Positions 1 through 12,577 of a stretch of DNA of 64,000 nt are shown here, piece after piece (position 1 is the first letter of the stretch; each line of letters starts with the position of its first letter). This stretch comes from Fratercula arctica. Taxonomy: Eukaryota > Chordata > Aves > Charadriiformes > Alcidae. A program made the translations under genes and the position numbers. Where the stretch lies: assembly GCA_947846985.1 (NCBI GenBank), contig CANTUZ010000025.1, forward strand, positions 20,272,100 to 20,336,099. The letters are read 5' to 3'. The notes beneath the pieces were generated by a model. The model was not told where the DNA came from, searched no databases, and saw only the letters and a list, made by a program, of their open reading frames with translations.

Positions 1-511
1 CAAGTTCTTCCTCATGTATGTCTTCATTTCCTGTACTGAATTCTTCTTTAAATATACATTGTCACAAAGCCTGTACATCCTTTTCCCTTCTGAAAGTATT
101 TTAAAGTATCTTTCAGAATTTCCAACAAAAATAAGATTACTGAACTTGAAACTTCACTTAATTTATTGCATATCCGTTTTTCTTGATGTATCAAATCATG
201 TCAAATTCATGAGCTGAAAGTTTGTCAGCTTTTCTTCATTTAATGGTACTGTGAGCAGTTATGTAAAAGGATTATATATGATTTTTGTACCAACAAAAAT
301 CAGCAGGACCCTTGACTTAACATCTTAAAAAATGCCTAATATGTATCTGTCACTATGAACATAATTTTATTTTTTATCACAAAAATAAACTTTGGGGAAA
401 AAAATAAAACAGGACTTTCAATATCTCGTCTTAGCATCTTACTACTGTTCTATACATGAAGTGATGATTTATAGAGTTGTAAAATAACCACAATGAATCC
501 ATGCTTAACAA
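1..511. other. AT-rich intergenic DNA, no gene seen
   Basis: AT-rich sequence with stops in all frames. No repeat, RNA or coding signal recognised. Confidence 0.6.
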
Positions 512-1435
512 AAATCATAGAATCACAGAATGGTTTGGGTTGGAAGGGATCTTAAAGATCGTCTAGTTCCAGCCTCCCCTGCCATGGGCAGGGACACCTC
601 CCACTAGACCAGGCTGCTCAAAGCCCCATCCAGCCTGGCCTCAAACATCTCCAGGGATGGGGCATCGACTGCTTCCTTGGGCAACCTGTTCCAGTGTCTC
701 ACCACCCTCACAGGAAAGAATTTCTTCCTAATATCTAATCTAAATCTACTCTCTTTCAGTTTAAAACTGTTACCCCTCATCCTGTCATTACACTCCCTGA
801 TAAAGAGTCCCTCGCCACCTGTTCTTATAGGTCCCCTTTAAGTACTGGAAGGCTGCTATAAGGTCTCCCCATAGCCTTCTCTCCTCCAGGCTGAACAGCC
901 CCAATTCTCTCAGCCTGTCCTCATAGGAGAGGTGCTCCAGCCCTCTGATCATCTTTGTGGCCCTCCGCTGGACCCATTCCAACAGGTCCATGTCCTTCTT
1001 GTGTTGAGGACTCCAGAGCTGGATGCAGTACTCCAGGTGGGGTCTCACGAGAGCAGAGTAGAGGGGCAGAATCAGCTCCCTCGACCTGCTGGCCACGCTT
1101 CTTTTGATGCAGTCCAGGATGCTGTTAGCTTTCTGGGCTTCAAGTGCACATTGCTAGCTCACGTTGAGCTTCTCATCCACCAACATCCCCAAGTCCTTCT
1201 CCTCAGGGCTGCTCTCAAGCCATTCTCCGTCCAACCTGTATTTGTGCCTGGGATTGCCATGACCCAGGTGCAGGACCTTGCACCTGGCCTTGTTGAACTT
1301 CATGAGGTTCACACAGGACCACCTCTCGAGCCTGTCAAGGTCCCTCTGGATGGCATCCCTTCCCTCCAGCATGTCATCTGCAAACTAGCTGAGGGTGCAC
1401 TCAATCCCACTGTCCATGTTGCTGACAAAGATGAG
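512..1435 (-). mobile_element. 5'-truncated CR1 LINE, subfamily A
   Basis: Reading the - strand, the element ends with the typical CR1 tail (AACCCAAACCATTCTGTGATT type, complement at 512-545) and runs back through the C-terminal third of reverse transcriptase. Fragments in two frames (788-1096 and 1154-1372) show [35 protein letters not shown] and [18 protein letters not shown]. Similarity fades near 1435 (ISNMD-type segment), so most of ORF2 and all of ORF1 are missing. Frameshifts make it inert. Confidence 0.9.
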
Positions 1436-4400
1436 AGCTTAAGAGCCTTTTCAGCACAGCATGCTGAATCAACTCATTCTTGGCCAGCTCAGTTTGCTTT
1501 TTGCTGAGCCCAGCACAGGCAAAGAGGAGGGCATGACCACCACAGCCTCTTTATTCTGCAGACTTCCTAGCCCCTTTGTCATGGTTTCTGCTACCTGGAC
1601 CAAAAGAAAATTGAATTGAGACCATTGTCCAATGTGTATTGTGACAGGAGTTGCAGGAGTTGTAATTTTTGTGCATGTTCTTGAAGTACAAAAAAGCTAT
1701 GTAATTCTCTATGACACTGTCACAAACCCCCTTATCTGACTCATGTTATCAAAAAATCGTTAGAGCTTAAAAATATTAATGTGTATTTTTTCTGACTGTA
1801 ACAAGAACAGGGAGTAAATGAAGTAGAATGCAGTGGCCTAGATGAATTAATTTAATCCTGGATGATTTCTATTAATTTTGGGGGGAAGTACATGTGTTTA
1901 CAGCAAAGAGAGTTAAACATATTCTGCGTTAGATGAGTCTGTAAGGATTTCGGTATGAGTATGTTGATGCTTGAACCCAAGAGAAACAGTATCTAGCCAA
2001 CCTGCCATCTTAACTGCAGTCAATGGCATTTTAACTAAGAAGCACTGAACAGAGCACTAGATCTCTCTCTTCAAAACACTCATTGCTGAGGCAGAAAGGC
2101 AGCCCAAGCCACGGCATGGAAGCCCCATAACTCTTTTCTCTCTCTACAAGGAGATGAGCCTATGTCTGGTGACCAGAGCAGATGGTCTCATCCAATTTAA
2201 GTTCCATCTTAGGCCATGAGTTTTCTGTGTGCTGGTAAGTTTTTTTACTTGTCTGTGCTTTAGGAATTGCTGTTGTACAAATAAAGTCTGGATATTCAGA
2301 GAATGAGTGTTAAAGGTGTGGGGCAACCTTAACACTTTTCCTTGCAATGAATGCTTTGCTCAAGTAGATCTTCATATCAATCAGTATTAATACAATATGG
2401 CTCACACCTTTCATTAGACCCATTGGATGACACACAATATTTTGATTTATCTTTGCTTCATTTGGAAAAATACCTTCCATTTTTGAAGAGATTCTTCTAA
2501 GCTTGAACTTATAGGGACAAGATCCAGAACCCTTGAAGTTGGGCTCTGGGCAAAAGAGGACTTTTGGCAGATGTTTTCTTCACTGGGCCCAGAGACCTTA
2601 GCAGGAAAGGTAACAGGATCCTTCCCTGGTCACTGGAGTTGAACCGTCTGGACCGTGACTAGTGCTCTACAAAGGCTTAGTTGAGATTGCGGTGCTAAAG
2701 GGAAGTAGATAGATTTTGTCTCTTCTCTGTAATTTCAGAGCCTCCATATATCCTCTTCTAGACCAATGAATGACAAAATACTCAGTAAATCATGTGGTAA
2801 ACTTGGGCTTACCAGCAGAATTTTCATTCATACTTTCCCATCTTCTGCAACAAGACATCAGTGGAATTCAGACCTATGACCTTCTGAATATTCACAATGA
2901 ATTCATTTTGAAAACATCATACACTTCAATCTCAGGACAGCTTTCGTTGTCTTTGGTGTGGTACAATTACTAAAATAAGAAGGTTAGAATGTCTTTCTGT
3001 GTACCAACATAGACTACAAACACCCTCATGCAGTTCTGTAACATGCAGCTGACATCAAATCTACTTTTGGTTATGGTTTTAAACAAATTAATTTGCAGGC
3101 TTATAAAGCTAGTCTAGGTCTCATATATGAACATTATTCCAAATAGTAGCTATTTATCTCATGCTTTGTTGTGGGCAGGGGAAATAGAAATGCTTTCTTT
3201 TTATAGCTACAACTTTGGCTTTCATGACATCATCAAAATGCATTGGAATTTAGCTTCTCTTCTTTCAGTACTTTAAAAAAAGGGAAGGAGGAAGGAGATA
3301 GGAGTTAACGTTACATACTTTTCTAATATGCTGTCTTTAGTAATAGTTTTAGAATGAAAAATAAGAACAAAAGATAATTTTAAGGCGGGAAAATTACATA
3401 CAAAGAATTTTGCATTTATTGACTGATTAACACACGTTCACATGAGTTAGGGAAATACTCCTGATTTATTTCAGACATAAATAAGTTGGTTTATACCACT
3501 CATATTAGGGGAAATGCTGGGTTTAAAAAATTGGATTTTTTTCTTCCTGCAAGCTTTTCTTCCTGCAAACATGTCTTCCTGCAAGCATTGGCCACATTCT
3601 TCCTTCATAATTTTCTGAAGTGATACTTTTCTGATGCTTTTCAGCTTCCTTCAGACTTTGGATAATTTAGAACGGTGAAAAGATGAGCTGTGATGTTCTT
3701 TGATATCTACTCATATAGTAGTGTATATACTACTCCAAATCTTTCAAAATCTGAAAGAGAAGCTTCTGGTGGACATATATAGTGCTCTATAGAAGTATAT
3801 ATCTGATCAATGTGTTGAGATTGAAGATTCCCAAAAGCAAAGTTGTGTTTTAAAAATTTGGGGGGATTTTTGGAAATGTGGAAAAGAACAGGGACTCTAC
3901 TAAGTCAGGGAGAGAAGACAGCTATCTACTGATTAATGATGAAGTGAATGGCAAATCTACTCTATTAAAATCTAATTGGCAAGATAAAATAATAAAGAAT
4001 TAACCTGAACTATGAAGCTGTTTTAATATATGAAGAGAAAAGTACCTTTTCTTTAGGTTTAAGGAGTCTAATGTCTGCCTGCAACTTAACTAACGTGGAT
4101 AGCTGGGCTTTCTTCATACTTAAAATAAAATGTTGCTGCAATTATGTGTAAGTGCTTTCACTGAACTAAGATCAAATAAATCTGAGTTCTCTGCGAGAAA
4201 GAAGGAATATATATTGTCACAATTCATAGTAAACATGGGGAGTTAGAATATGCAAAGGAATTTGGGAATAACTCAGAAAGTTTTGGGTTTAGGAACTTAA
4301 AAATAAGAGGAGGTGCTATTTTCTTGATTTAGCTTCTTTACCCCACATTTTATTTTTACATTTGGTATCTCTCCATACTTAAAATATACATGGGCATGAT

Positions 4401-5639
4401 CCACAGGGTGCAAGAGGTTATTAGAAAGGGGCCCGCAGTAGTTCTTACTGTAGACTGAAAGGTATGTTACTGGCCTAAGAAGGATCATTTGTTCTGGTTA
4501 AACAGAGCAAACAAATAGCTATAATCTCAAGAATTCTGTGCCTAATATGTAAATATGTCAATACACATTCTTATCTTGGATAGAAATTAAAAGGAAGATT
4601 GTTCTTTTCAACATAAAGCAGACAGTTCATGCAGCTTTATGGTTAAGATGCTAGAGATACCTAATGAAGCTAATATAATGAAATTGGTGTTAACATTTGT
4701 AAATAAAATCACCTCCAAATCTTGTGTCTAGAGGATGGGAAACTAAGAGCAGCAGAGTTCAGTGGTGTTAATTTGTTAATGAAATGCAAGAGAAAATGTA
4801 TTTTTGAAGTGATCTGACTTGCACTGTTAGTACCGTGCACAATAAACTCAATTAAGGCACTGTCCTTGAAAAGTAGTTACGCAACTCCCAGGAAGTGGTT
4901 TGCATGGTCGATATCTTCAACAGTAAGTGGTCATTTATGCTCTTGAGACTTGCAAGCCTTTGTTCAAAATCTGGAAAGTTTTGGCTTAAACCACAAAGAA
5001 TGAGGAAGATAGATAGGCAATCTGTCAAAATAAATTATGTATCCTACCTTGGCAAGCATTAAATTAATGCCCTCCCCAAATCCACACAAACATTATCTGT
5101 CAAGGGCATTCTTTGCTTCTCAAGGCCTTTCATAGAGAAAACACGTAGAGCGTGTGAAGTCAGCTCAGTTTTGTACCCTGGCAATGTTTTTAGGTTACAT
5201 CAGCAGGATGAAATGAAATAATCAAATTTAAAATTGCAAAATATAAACAAAATCTATTAGAGAAGCAGCATATATGTTATACATACATTTATAGTATATA
5301 CATGCATTTATACTACATGAAAATTAACTTTGCAGATGTCAAAGATGATCAACTAAAACAGCATCTGTTTTCTGTGATTTCAGTATCCAAGAGAAGGAAG
5401 GTAAGTACGCAGAAAGTAGAGGATTTATTTACTGATTATTTATTGATAGGTGAAATTCATTAATCTCTACAAACTTCATAAAAAAAAGTAAATGAACCGG
5501 GTGTAGCAAAGGAAGTTATGATATAGAGCAGCAAGAGCCCTGTGAATAATAAACTCCAGGAGTAGCAACCAAGTTCAAGAAGTAGGTTTATTCTGTGGAA
5601 TAGATGGAATATTTTTTGAAATATGCTTTTATCAGTAAA
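1436..5639. other. Intergenic DNA, no gene recognised
   Basis: AT-rich, only short open frames without recognisable similarity. It contains a small minisatellite at 3541-3587. Nothing else supportable. Confidence 0.55.
3541..3587. repeat. Three-copy 16-17 bp tandem repeat
   Basis: Three imperfect copies of TCTTCCTGCAAGC plus a short variable spacer in a row (TTCTTCCTGCAAGC, TCTTCCTGCAAAC, TCTTCCTGCAAGC). Minisatellite-like; no function inferred. Confidence 0.75.
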
Positions 5640-6137
5640 TGTCTTGGTTTCAGCTGGGAAAGAGCTGTGAAAGTAATGTCAATAATGCATATTGGTTTAG
5701 TTGTTGCTAGGCAATGTTTATACTTTTCGAGGACTCTTTCCATCTTCCCATAGAAGCTGAGAAGGCCTACAGACAGAACCGAATGGCCAATGGAATATTC
5801 CATACCATAGACATCATGCTCAGTATATAAATGGGGGTTGTCATGCTCAGTATATAAATGGGGGTTGGTGGAGGGGGGGGGGTGTAATCTGCGATCACTG
5901 CTCTGGAAGGTGCCAATTCACCAGGTGGTGAGTGTGACTTGTGCCATTATTATTATTATTGTTATTTTCCTTTTCTGTTATTGTTCTATTAAACTGTCTT
6001 TATGTCAACCCATGAGTTTTTTTCCTTTCCCTTTCCCCTCCTTTTCTCCCTCTTCTCCCTGCCCTTCTTGGGGGAAGGGGGAGAACTGCGTGAGCAGCTG
6101 CATGGTCCTAGCTGATGGCTGGGGTTAAACCAGGACA
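5640..6137 (+). mobile_element. Solo LTR, ERVL-type, + orientation
   Basis: Begins TGTCTTGGTTTCAGCTGGGA and ends GGTTAAACCAGGACA (TG...CA). It is bounded by an exact 5-bp duplication GTAAA at 5635-5639 and 6138-6142. Inside are a duplicated TATA region (5814-5867), an ATTAAA polyadenylation signal near 5988 followed by the CTGTCTTTATGTCAACCCA segment shared with the other LTRs here, a (TTA)n stretch near 5947, and a G10 run at 5873-5882. No internal coding region: a solo LTR left by LTR-LTR recombination. Confidence 0.88.
5814..5867 (+). repeat. Perfect 27-bp tandem duplication carrying the LTR TATA box
   Basis: Two identical adjacent 27-bp units, each containing CATGCTCAGTATATAAATGG. Each unit has its own TATATAA, so the solo LTR carries two TATA boxes in series. 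Confidence 0.95.
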
Positions 6138-6142
6138 GTAAA

Positions 6143-8770
6143 TCAGATCTCAAGAAAGATAAGAAATTTGTTTTGCAAAGATATATTTTATTTCATTGTT
6201 TTTCTTTTGGAGCCAGCTGCTCATGCAATATAAAGGTAAGATGTTTGGTTTTAATACCAACCAAATAGTAAGACTGAAAAGTTACTTTCCTCAGAATTCT
6301 CTGGTGCAATCTTTCTTCTTCCAGAAACAGCCTGGGAAACTTTTTTATGACTCCTGGGCTCATATTACATATACTTATGCATGCACAGAAGAGAAAACTA
6401 TGGAAGCAATACAATGCTGAAAACATTTTGTCTCAGAATAGGCAAGTGCCTACTACTCATGTCCAGATCATCTGGCTTTGGAGGATATTTAGTTTAGATG
6501 GTAGCTTGGGACACTGATTAAATGGCTTTGGAAACACCATTCTCATGGACTGTCACTGGCACACAAGCAATAAAGTAGTGTTGGACCTACTATAATTGCT
6601 GGAGGGAATAACTTATATTTAAGAGCTTACAAAAAATATGATGTGGACTTTTCTAAAAAGGTGGGTATAATAAAGATCTGTCTGTTTGGACATAAAAGAT
6701 CCCATAACTATTTTTAAGATCTGTGGACTCCTTGCCATCATTACAGGAAAAAGCTATTTGATTTGCTTCTGCCATGGTGCCAGAAAACTGACAGTCTTGG
6801 CATAAAGGGATCACATGATGAACTAGGCACTAATGTTGCTGCTGAGTTTTCTTATTCTCTCTGACAGCTGTGAGGGCCTTGGCAGAATGTGCCTGCTAGA
6901 TTTAAGAAGAGGAACAGTACTGACACCACTGCTAGCCATCATGAATGAAACCATACAGACAGTATTACTAGAGGGGCAGGGTGGGATGAACAGAAATAAA
7001 AAGGAGAGAGAGAATGTGTCAGGCAAGATGCTATTACTGCACCCAGAAATGATTACTCAGATATGCACTGGCTCTGGAGAAAGCAAGAAGGGTACTCTTT
7101 GGAGGATGTTCTCGCCAGTTCCTTGCTCATCTGGTGATTATTTAGGGAGGCAGTTATCCAGAGGTAGCTGTCAAACTGTGTCCCTGTTGTCTGCTCCTCT
7201 TCTACAGGATCCTCATACAGCTTGTGTGGTATGCACTGAATATACCCATCACGTGAGACTGTTGGTTCACAGCCCACAGCCATGCTGAGACACACCAAGA
7301 CTTGGACTCGTTTTTATGTTTGTCATGTTACTGTTCTCTAGTAACTGCGGTTTATTGTTGGCACTGCATGATTCTGCTGTTGACAGAAGGATGACAGAGC
7401 AGCAGGCAGAGGAAAAGAATAACTGTAGGGTCCTGTTCGGTGGGAGTGAGAAAGCGGTCCTTCCTCCATCCTGACCCTTCACGCTCCCTTTCAGTAGGTT
7501 GCTATATTGTCCTTAGAGACAAAAATAAGAGTGAAACTCTTGCATCTGTTCCCTTGTAATTTGGAAATCTATAGCTTTCAGTGGAGAAAAGCTTCCACAG
7601 TTTATTAACAGCTGTGCTTATTCCCTGTGCCTTTGTCTCCCAGAACAGAAGGAATAATAAGCGCCTATGCTGAAAGAGACATAACCACCAGTGGTAGAGC
7701 AGTATGGTAAAGGAAAACTAAGCTATTGCTAGTCTCCTGAGTCTGAAATGGTACAGTTGCTTTCTCCTGGAGAGGGAGCTGATAGTGGTCCTTATAATAG
7801 ATGTAAACGCTGATCTGGGTGAGAGCTATGTTGTCAATTTAGTAGTCTGGAAGGATATAAGAAAAAGAGCCGACGGCTGCAATAATTTTGGTAGCTCTTG
7901 CCAAGCGATGTACGAGAAGAGGCTTAACAGGTCTTGCTCACTTCATTACTGTACTTCTTTTGAGCAAGGGATTACCTAGAAACTCGATAATATTAAATCC
8001 CTCAGTCTTTTGTCAGGCCTGAGGCAGGTAAATATATTTGTTATCCTGTTACAGTTGGGAAAAATTGAGCCACGAAAGGATAGTGACTTATTCAAGGTCA
8101 GAAAAATCCTCTGTAGCACAGCCAGGAAGAATATCCAAATTAGATGTCAAATAATTATTGATATTTTTAAAACTATCTGAGGTCACAAATTGAACTGATT
8201 TTAGTAGTTAATGCAAGATGTACAATCTAGTGACAAAAAAAAGTCAAGGCAGCAGATAGAATTCTTCTCTATGAGGACTGCAATCTAGCTTGATGATTTC
8301 TCCAATCCTTGCCTGTCTTTCACATTTAAATTGCAAACTCTTTGGGAACAGATTGCCTTTTTACTTTGGACCATATGGTGGATAGATCAAAAGGTTCCCC
8401 AGTTCATGAATAGATGCTACAGGAAGAAAATCTATAACTGTGATGAATGTGACTAGATGGTACAGGGCTCTTAGAATATACATCAGTATTAGCTCTTAAA
8501 AAGAAACAGAGAACTGTGATTACGTGCTTTGGCAGAAAAAGGAAGCTTTATGTACAGATCTTTTCTTATATGTATCTGACACCTAGGTTAAGACATAATC
8601 TTAATTTTTGTGGATCCAAAATACATTTCTTAACAGTTCAGTTCTGCGTGAGCTGAAATGTGAGGGAAGAAATCTTTAAACACATTTTCCATGGAAATCA
8701 ATGCTGAAATTAATAGGTAAACCAGTAAGAAAAATACTTAAATAACAGTAAGACTAGAAATTTCCAGTGT
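6143..8770. other. Intergenic DNA with a possible ancient MIR-type SINE
   Basis: No gene recognised. The stretch 6833-7288 is open on both strands (151 and 67-81 codons), but no family was recognised from either reading. A MIR-like core is annotated separately near 8046. Confidence 0.5.
8046..8150 (+). repeat. MIR-like SINE core remnant
   Basis: The series TGTTACAGTTGGGAAAAATT, GAGCCACGAAAGGATAGTGA, CTTATTCAAGGTCA, then CACAGCCAG follows the order and spacing of the vertebrate MIR core (ACAGAT..GAAACTGAGGC..AGTGACTTGCCCAAGGTCACACAGC). Diverged; recognised by eye only. Confidence 0.5.
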
Positions 8771-8775
8771 CTGAA

Positions 8776-9264
8776 TGTCGTGATTTGGCCTCAGCTGGCA
8801 ACAAAGAACCACGAGGTCACTCGCTCACTCCACCACCCCACCCCCCATCCACGGTGGGTTGGGAGAAGAATCAGAAGAAAAGGGCAAAACTCTTGGGTTG
8901 AGATAAAGGCAGTTTAGCAGAACAGCGAAGGAAAGAGGAAAACAACAAAAATAATACTGATAAAGGAATATACAAAACACGATTAATGTACAACCGCTCA
9001 CCAACCGAAAACCAGAAAAACCCAGACGGCTCCCCAAGCAGCAATTCCTGCCCCCTGCAGCCAGCACCCCCAGCTATATACTGAGCATGATGTCACATGG
9101 TATCAAATACCCCTTTGGCTAGTTTGGGTCAGCCATCCAGGTTGTGTCCTGTCCCAGCTCCTTGTGAAAATTAACCCTATCCCTGCTGGAACCAGAACAG
9201 TCCCAGCTGTGTCCCATCCCAGCTTCTTGTGAGAATTAACCCTATCCCCACCGGAACCAGGACA
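8776..9264 (-). mobile_element. Solo LTR, ERVL-type, - orientation, with internal duplication
   Basis: On the - strand it starts TGTCCTGGTTCCGG and ends CAAATCACGACA. Flanks CTGAA (8771-8775) and GTGAA (9265-9269) are a 5-bp target duplication with one mismatch. Its end regions match the paired LTRs of the provirus at 43356. The U3 start carries a diverged tandem duplication of about 65 bp (9139-9264) containing GTGAGAATTAACCCTATCCC twice. TATA-like TATATACTGAGCATGATGTC lies near 9073. Confidence 0.87.
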
Positions 9265-9735
9265 GTGAACTAAACCCAGAGACTTCCCTGTAACAGATTC
9301 TGGTTTTACCTGCCTTTCTCTCTCATGAAAAGTGATATAGGATCCTGATTATCTGAGGTGAATTTCCTTCTAAAAGGCACACCTGTTATGCTATGAAGTA
9401 AGAACTGAGCATCAGCAAGATGGCAAAGCATTTCTATAGGCAAGAGATGCCAGCAGATTCTCAGCAGGTCCTAGGAAACAAGAATGAAAAGGACCTCAGA
9501 CTATTTTCTCATTTAGTTGCTTTACTTCTCCATTACACAGAAGAGTAAACAGGAAAGGATTATGGCTTAGGAACAGGTTTGCTTTCCCTTTCTCACAATG
9601 GAAAGAATGAATGGAAGATCAAGGTGGGGATAAGTTTTTCTACAAAGAAGAACAAGGCAGTGAGAATCTAGTTTGTATACAGTATTAAAGCACTTTTTGC
9701 ATGTTTAGTTGAGACCAGAAGCTATGGACTGTGTG

Positions 9736-10330
9736 TGCTGGTTTTGGCTGGGATAGAGTTAATTTTCTTCATAGTAGCTAGTATGGGGCTATGTTTTGGA
9801 TTTGTGCTGAAAACAGTGTTGATAATACAGGGATGTTTTCATTATTGCTGAGCAGTGCTTACACAGTGTCAAGGCCTTTTCTGCTTCTCACACAGCCCCA
9901 CCAGCAAGTAGGCTGGGGGTGCACAAGAAGTTGGGAGGGAACACAGCCGGTACAGCTGACCCCAACTGACCAAAGGGATATTCCATACCATATGATGTCA
10001 CGCTCAGCAATAAAAGCTGGGGGAAGAAGAAGGAAGTGAGGGACGTTCGGAGTTATGGGGTATACCTTCCTAAGTAACTGTTATGCGCGATGAAGCCCTG
10101 CTTTCCTGGAGATGGCTGAACACCTGCCTGATGATGGGAAGTAGTGAATGAATGCCTTATTTTGCTTTTTGCTTGTGCGTGCAGTTTTTGCTTTACCTAT
10201 TAAACTGTCTTTATCTCAACCCACAAGTTTTCTCACTTTTACTCTTCTGATTCTCTCCCCCATCCCAACTGGGGGGAGTGAGTGAGCAGCTGTGTGGTGC
10301 TTAGTTGCTGGCTGGGGTTAAACCACGACA
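9736..10330 (+). mobile_element. Solo LTR, ERVL-type, + orientation
   Basis: Starts TGCTGGTTTTGGCTGGGATA and ends GGTTAAACCACGACA, with exact 5-bp flanks GTGTG at 9731-9735 and 10331-10335. It has AATAAAAGC as a TATA-like box near 10008, ATTAAACTG as polyadenylation signal near 10199, then CTTTATCTCAACCCACAAG. Related to the copy at 13164 in inverted orientation. No internal retroviral genes. Confidence 0.9.
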
Positions 10331-10335
10331 GTGTG

Positions 10336-12239
10336 TTCTCTCTCATATTTATTCTGTTTGTGGATGATGATTTCTACGTTATATATTCAGAGGCACAGCA
10401 GATTCCTATCTCTAGCATGGTGAAATTTGTTGGTTCATGACACTGTTACAGGTTTTGTGCAACAAGGAAACTCCTTGGCTTGCAAAAACTTAGCGTGTTC
10501 CCAAACAGAACTTTCTTTGTGTACAACAGTTGATGTTCCAAATGTTGCACGATGCTAATTTGAGGCCAAAGGCTTCTGTTTCATAACAAACCCTGGATGC
10601 CACTACTTATGACTTAGAGGAAGCAGGGTCACTGAAAACTGCTAAAAGTCTCATGTTACCCTCCAGAGCTGTATTTTAAATTGGCCCATTGTAACTCAGC
10701 AGTTTGACAGACTGAGAAAGAATATGTGCAAGAGATAACACAGTACCTTTCTGAGTTTTTCAGTAAGTTTTATGCTTTTTACAATTAGGTCAATTCATAT
10801 TGATTAAGTGCAAAAGGATTTTTAAGAGCAGATCACAAGAAAACACAGATGTCAGTCAGTGTGTGAGCCAACACAGGCAGGACATAGGAACAACCACAAA
10901 GCTACGGATGAAAGGCAAAGAACAAATTTAATCTTGATACCTCATGGATTGTGGAATCTCTGAAGCAACACCTAGACAGAGGCATGCAAGCAGGGGATGC
11001 AGGCACCGCGGAATGAGAGTGAGTCCTTATTAGCGAGAGAGTCCTTGTTAGAAAGAGACTGAGAGAGTGAGAGCTCATACTTGCTATTCTTGCCTGTATT
11101 TCAAGGGTTCAAGCAGGCATAGTTTTTCACTGTGCTTTGATCTTCTTCAACAGCAGGGCAGGAATCTCAGGCATGTTTGATGAGTTGCCCCTGAGTTCAT
11201 CACAGGCCTACATTATCTAAGTGCAGATGTTCTACTTGTCGAGCACACAAGACTAAACAACAGTGTGATATATGTGTTTTCCAGCACCCCATATGCGAGT
11301 CACTTGAGCATGTTTACAGTCCTCCTCGCAGATCTTCTGTTACTTTCCCACAGTCAGCATGTTCAATTAATGATTTCAGAATTTAGTACTTCTAGTAGAG
11401 CCTCTACTATACAGTATCCCTGTATTGTTCATAAATCTATGTTGCATACAGGCATTGCATTACCTAGCGTTCTGGAGTGAGGCATGGCAGGTGTTTTCTC
11501 ATTTGCCGCTGTGCTCCCCTGGTCAAGGCAGAGTGGAGAAACATCCATTTGAAACAATAGGTTGAATATAAGGATCAAAGGCAAAAGGTAATGTATTAGT
11601 TGGATTTCAGCCAATAATCAGGGCATAAACAGCCCTTATAAGGCATGCCATGTATTCTTTAATGACTAAATAGTGAGGCTTTTCCACTTTCCACCTTATC
11701 CAAAAAGTAACTCAAAACCTTGTTAGTGCTGGCCTTACTCAAATGGCAAAGTCGTGCCTTACCAGGGATGGTGACAGCACTTGTCCGTGCTTAATTATTT
11801 CTTATACTGGTGCCTCCTGCTCTCCCTGGATTTCATGTTTTGCCCTGTTCTTAGCTGCTTTTCAGAAACCATTTCACCTCAGTGCACATGCACATTCCTC
11901 AATATCCCATTGCCACTCTGACATTGTGCCTCAAATTTCCCAACTTCCCCTCTCCTTTAAGCTTTGTTGGAGCCTTGTCCACTAGGACTCTGTCAGACCA
12001 AAAGGACGTGTATGCACTCTTATTTCCTAGATTTAGTTTTATTAGAGATTTGCTCTTTTTATTCTCTGTATCCCTTTCTAACTGATTGCTATTCAAAGCT
12101 GTATTCCTTCTCCGTGTGACAAGTGTTTAGTAAATTCCTAAAGTAGTTTTTTTTTCTGTTCAGAATACTTTAAAAGCATAGGGAGTTTTTCTGTGAATGG
12201 TATTTTATGGCAGAGAGGAGTATTTGAAAAGGTATAATT
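10336..12239. other. Intergenic DNA, no gene recognised
   Basis: Only short open frames without recognisable similarity. A GAGAGAGTCCTT repeat pair occurs near 11020-11055. Nothing further supported. Confidence 0.5.
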
Positions 12240-12577
12240 GTGCCGCACCCCTGAGGCCTTCCCTTCCTCCTGAAGCTGTAGCACTTGCAGTGTCCGATAT
12301 TTGCTGTCCACTGCTGGGAGTGCACAGCTTCCTACTGATATGATTGGCTGAGTATAATCCTTGTATATTTTATCTTGGTATTGGGATCAATATTGGTTCT
12401 TTAGTGTTATTAATGTTAATTATCTAGTCTTATTCTATTAAAGCTGTTTATATTTCAACCCTCCTCGGGTTTCCTTGTTTTTTCATGATTCCCCTTCCCG
12501 GGTGGGGAAGGGTCGTCAGGTAATAGAATAATTGTCTAAATGATAATAAATTGTTGTGGCTTCCTCAAATCATAACA
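12240..12577 (+). mobile_element. 5'-truncated LTR, same family as 15565-16216
   Basis: From GTGCCGCACCCCTGAGG onward it is about 95% identical by hand alignment to 15878-16216, including a stretch of roughly 140 bp without a mismatch. It has TATTCTATTAAAGCTG (polyadenylation signal), CAACCCTCCTCGGG and ends AAATCATAACA. The 5' half of the LTR, present in the other copy, is missing here. No target duplication found. Confidence 0.8.

Noticed and set aside
932..1507. 191-codon + frame
   Set aside because: It is the antisense of a CR1 copy (the same antisense frame recurs at 24503-24772, 36751-37185 and 52133-52492). Recurrence reflects the repeat, not a gene.
9525..9580. Second MIR-like stretch (TCCATTACACAGAAGAGTAA)
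   Set aside because: Too short and too diverged to separate from chance.
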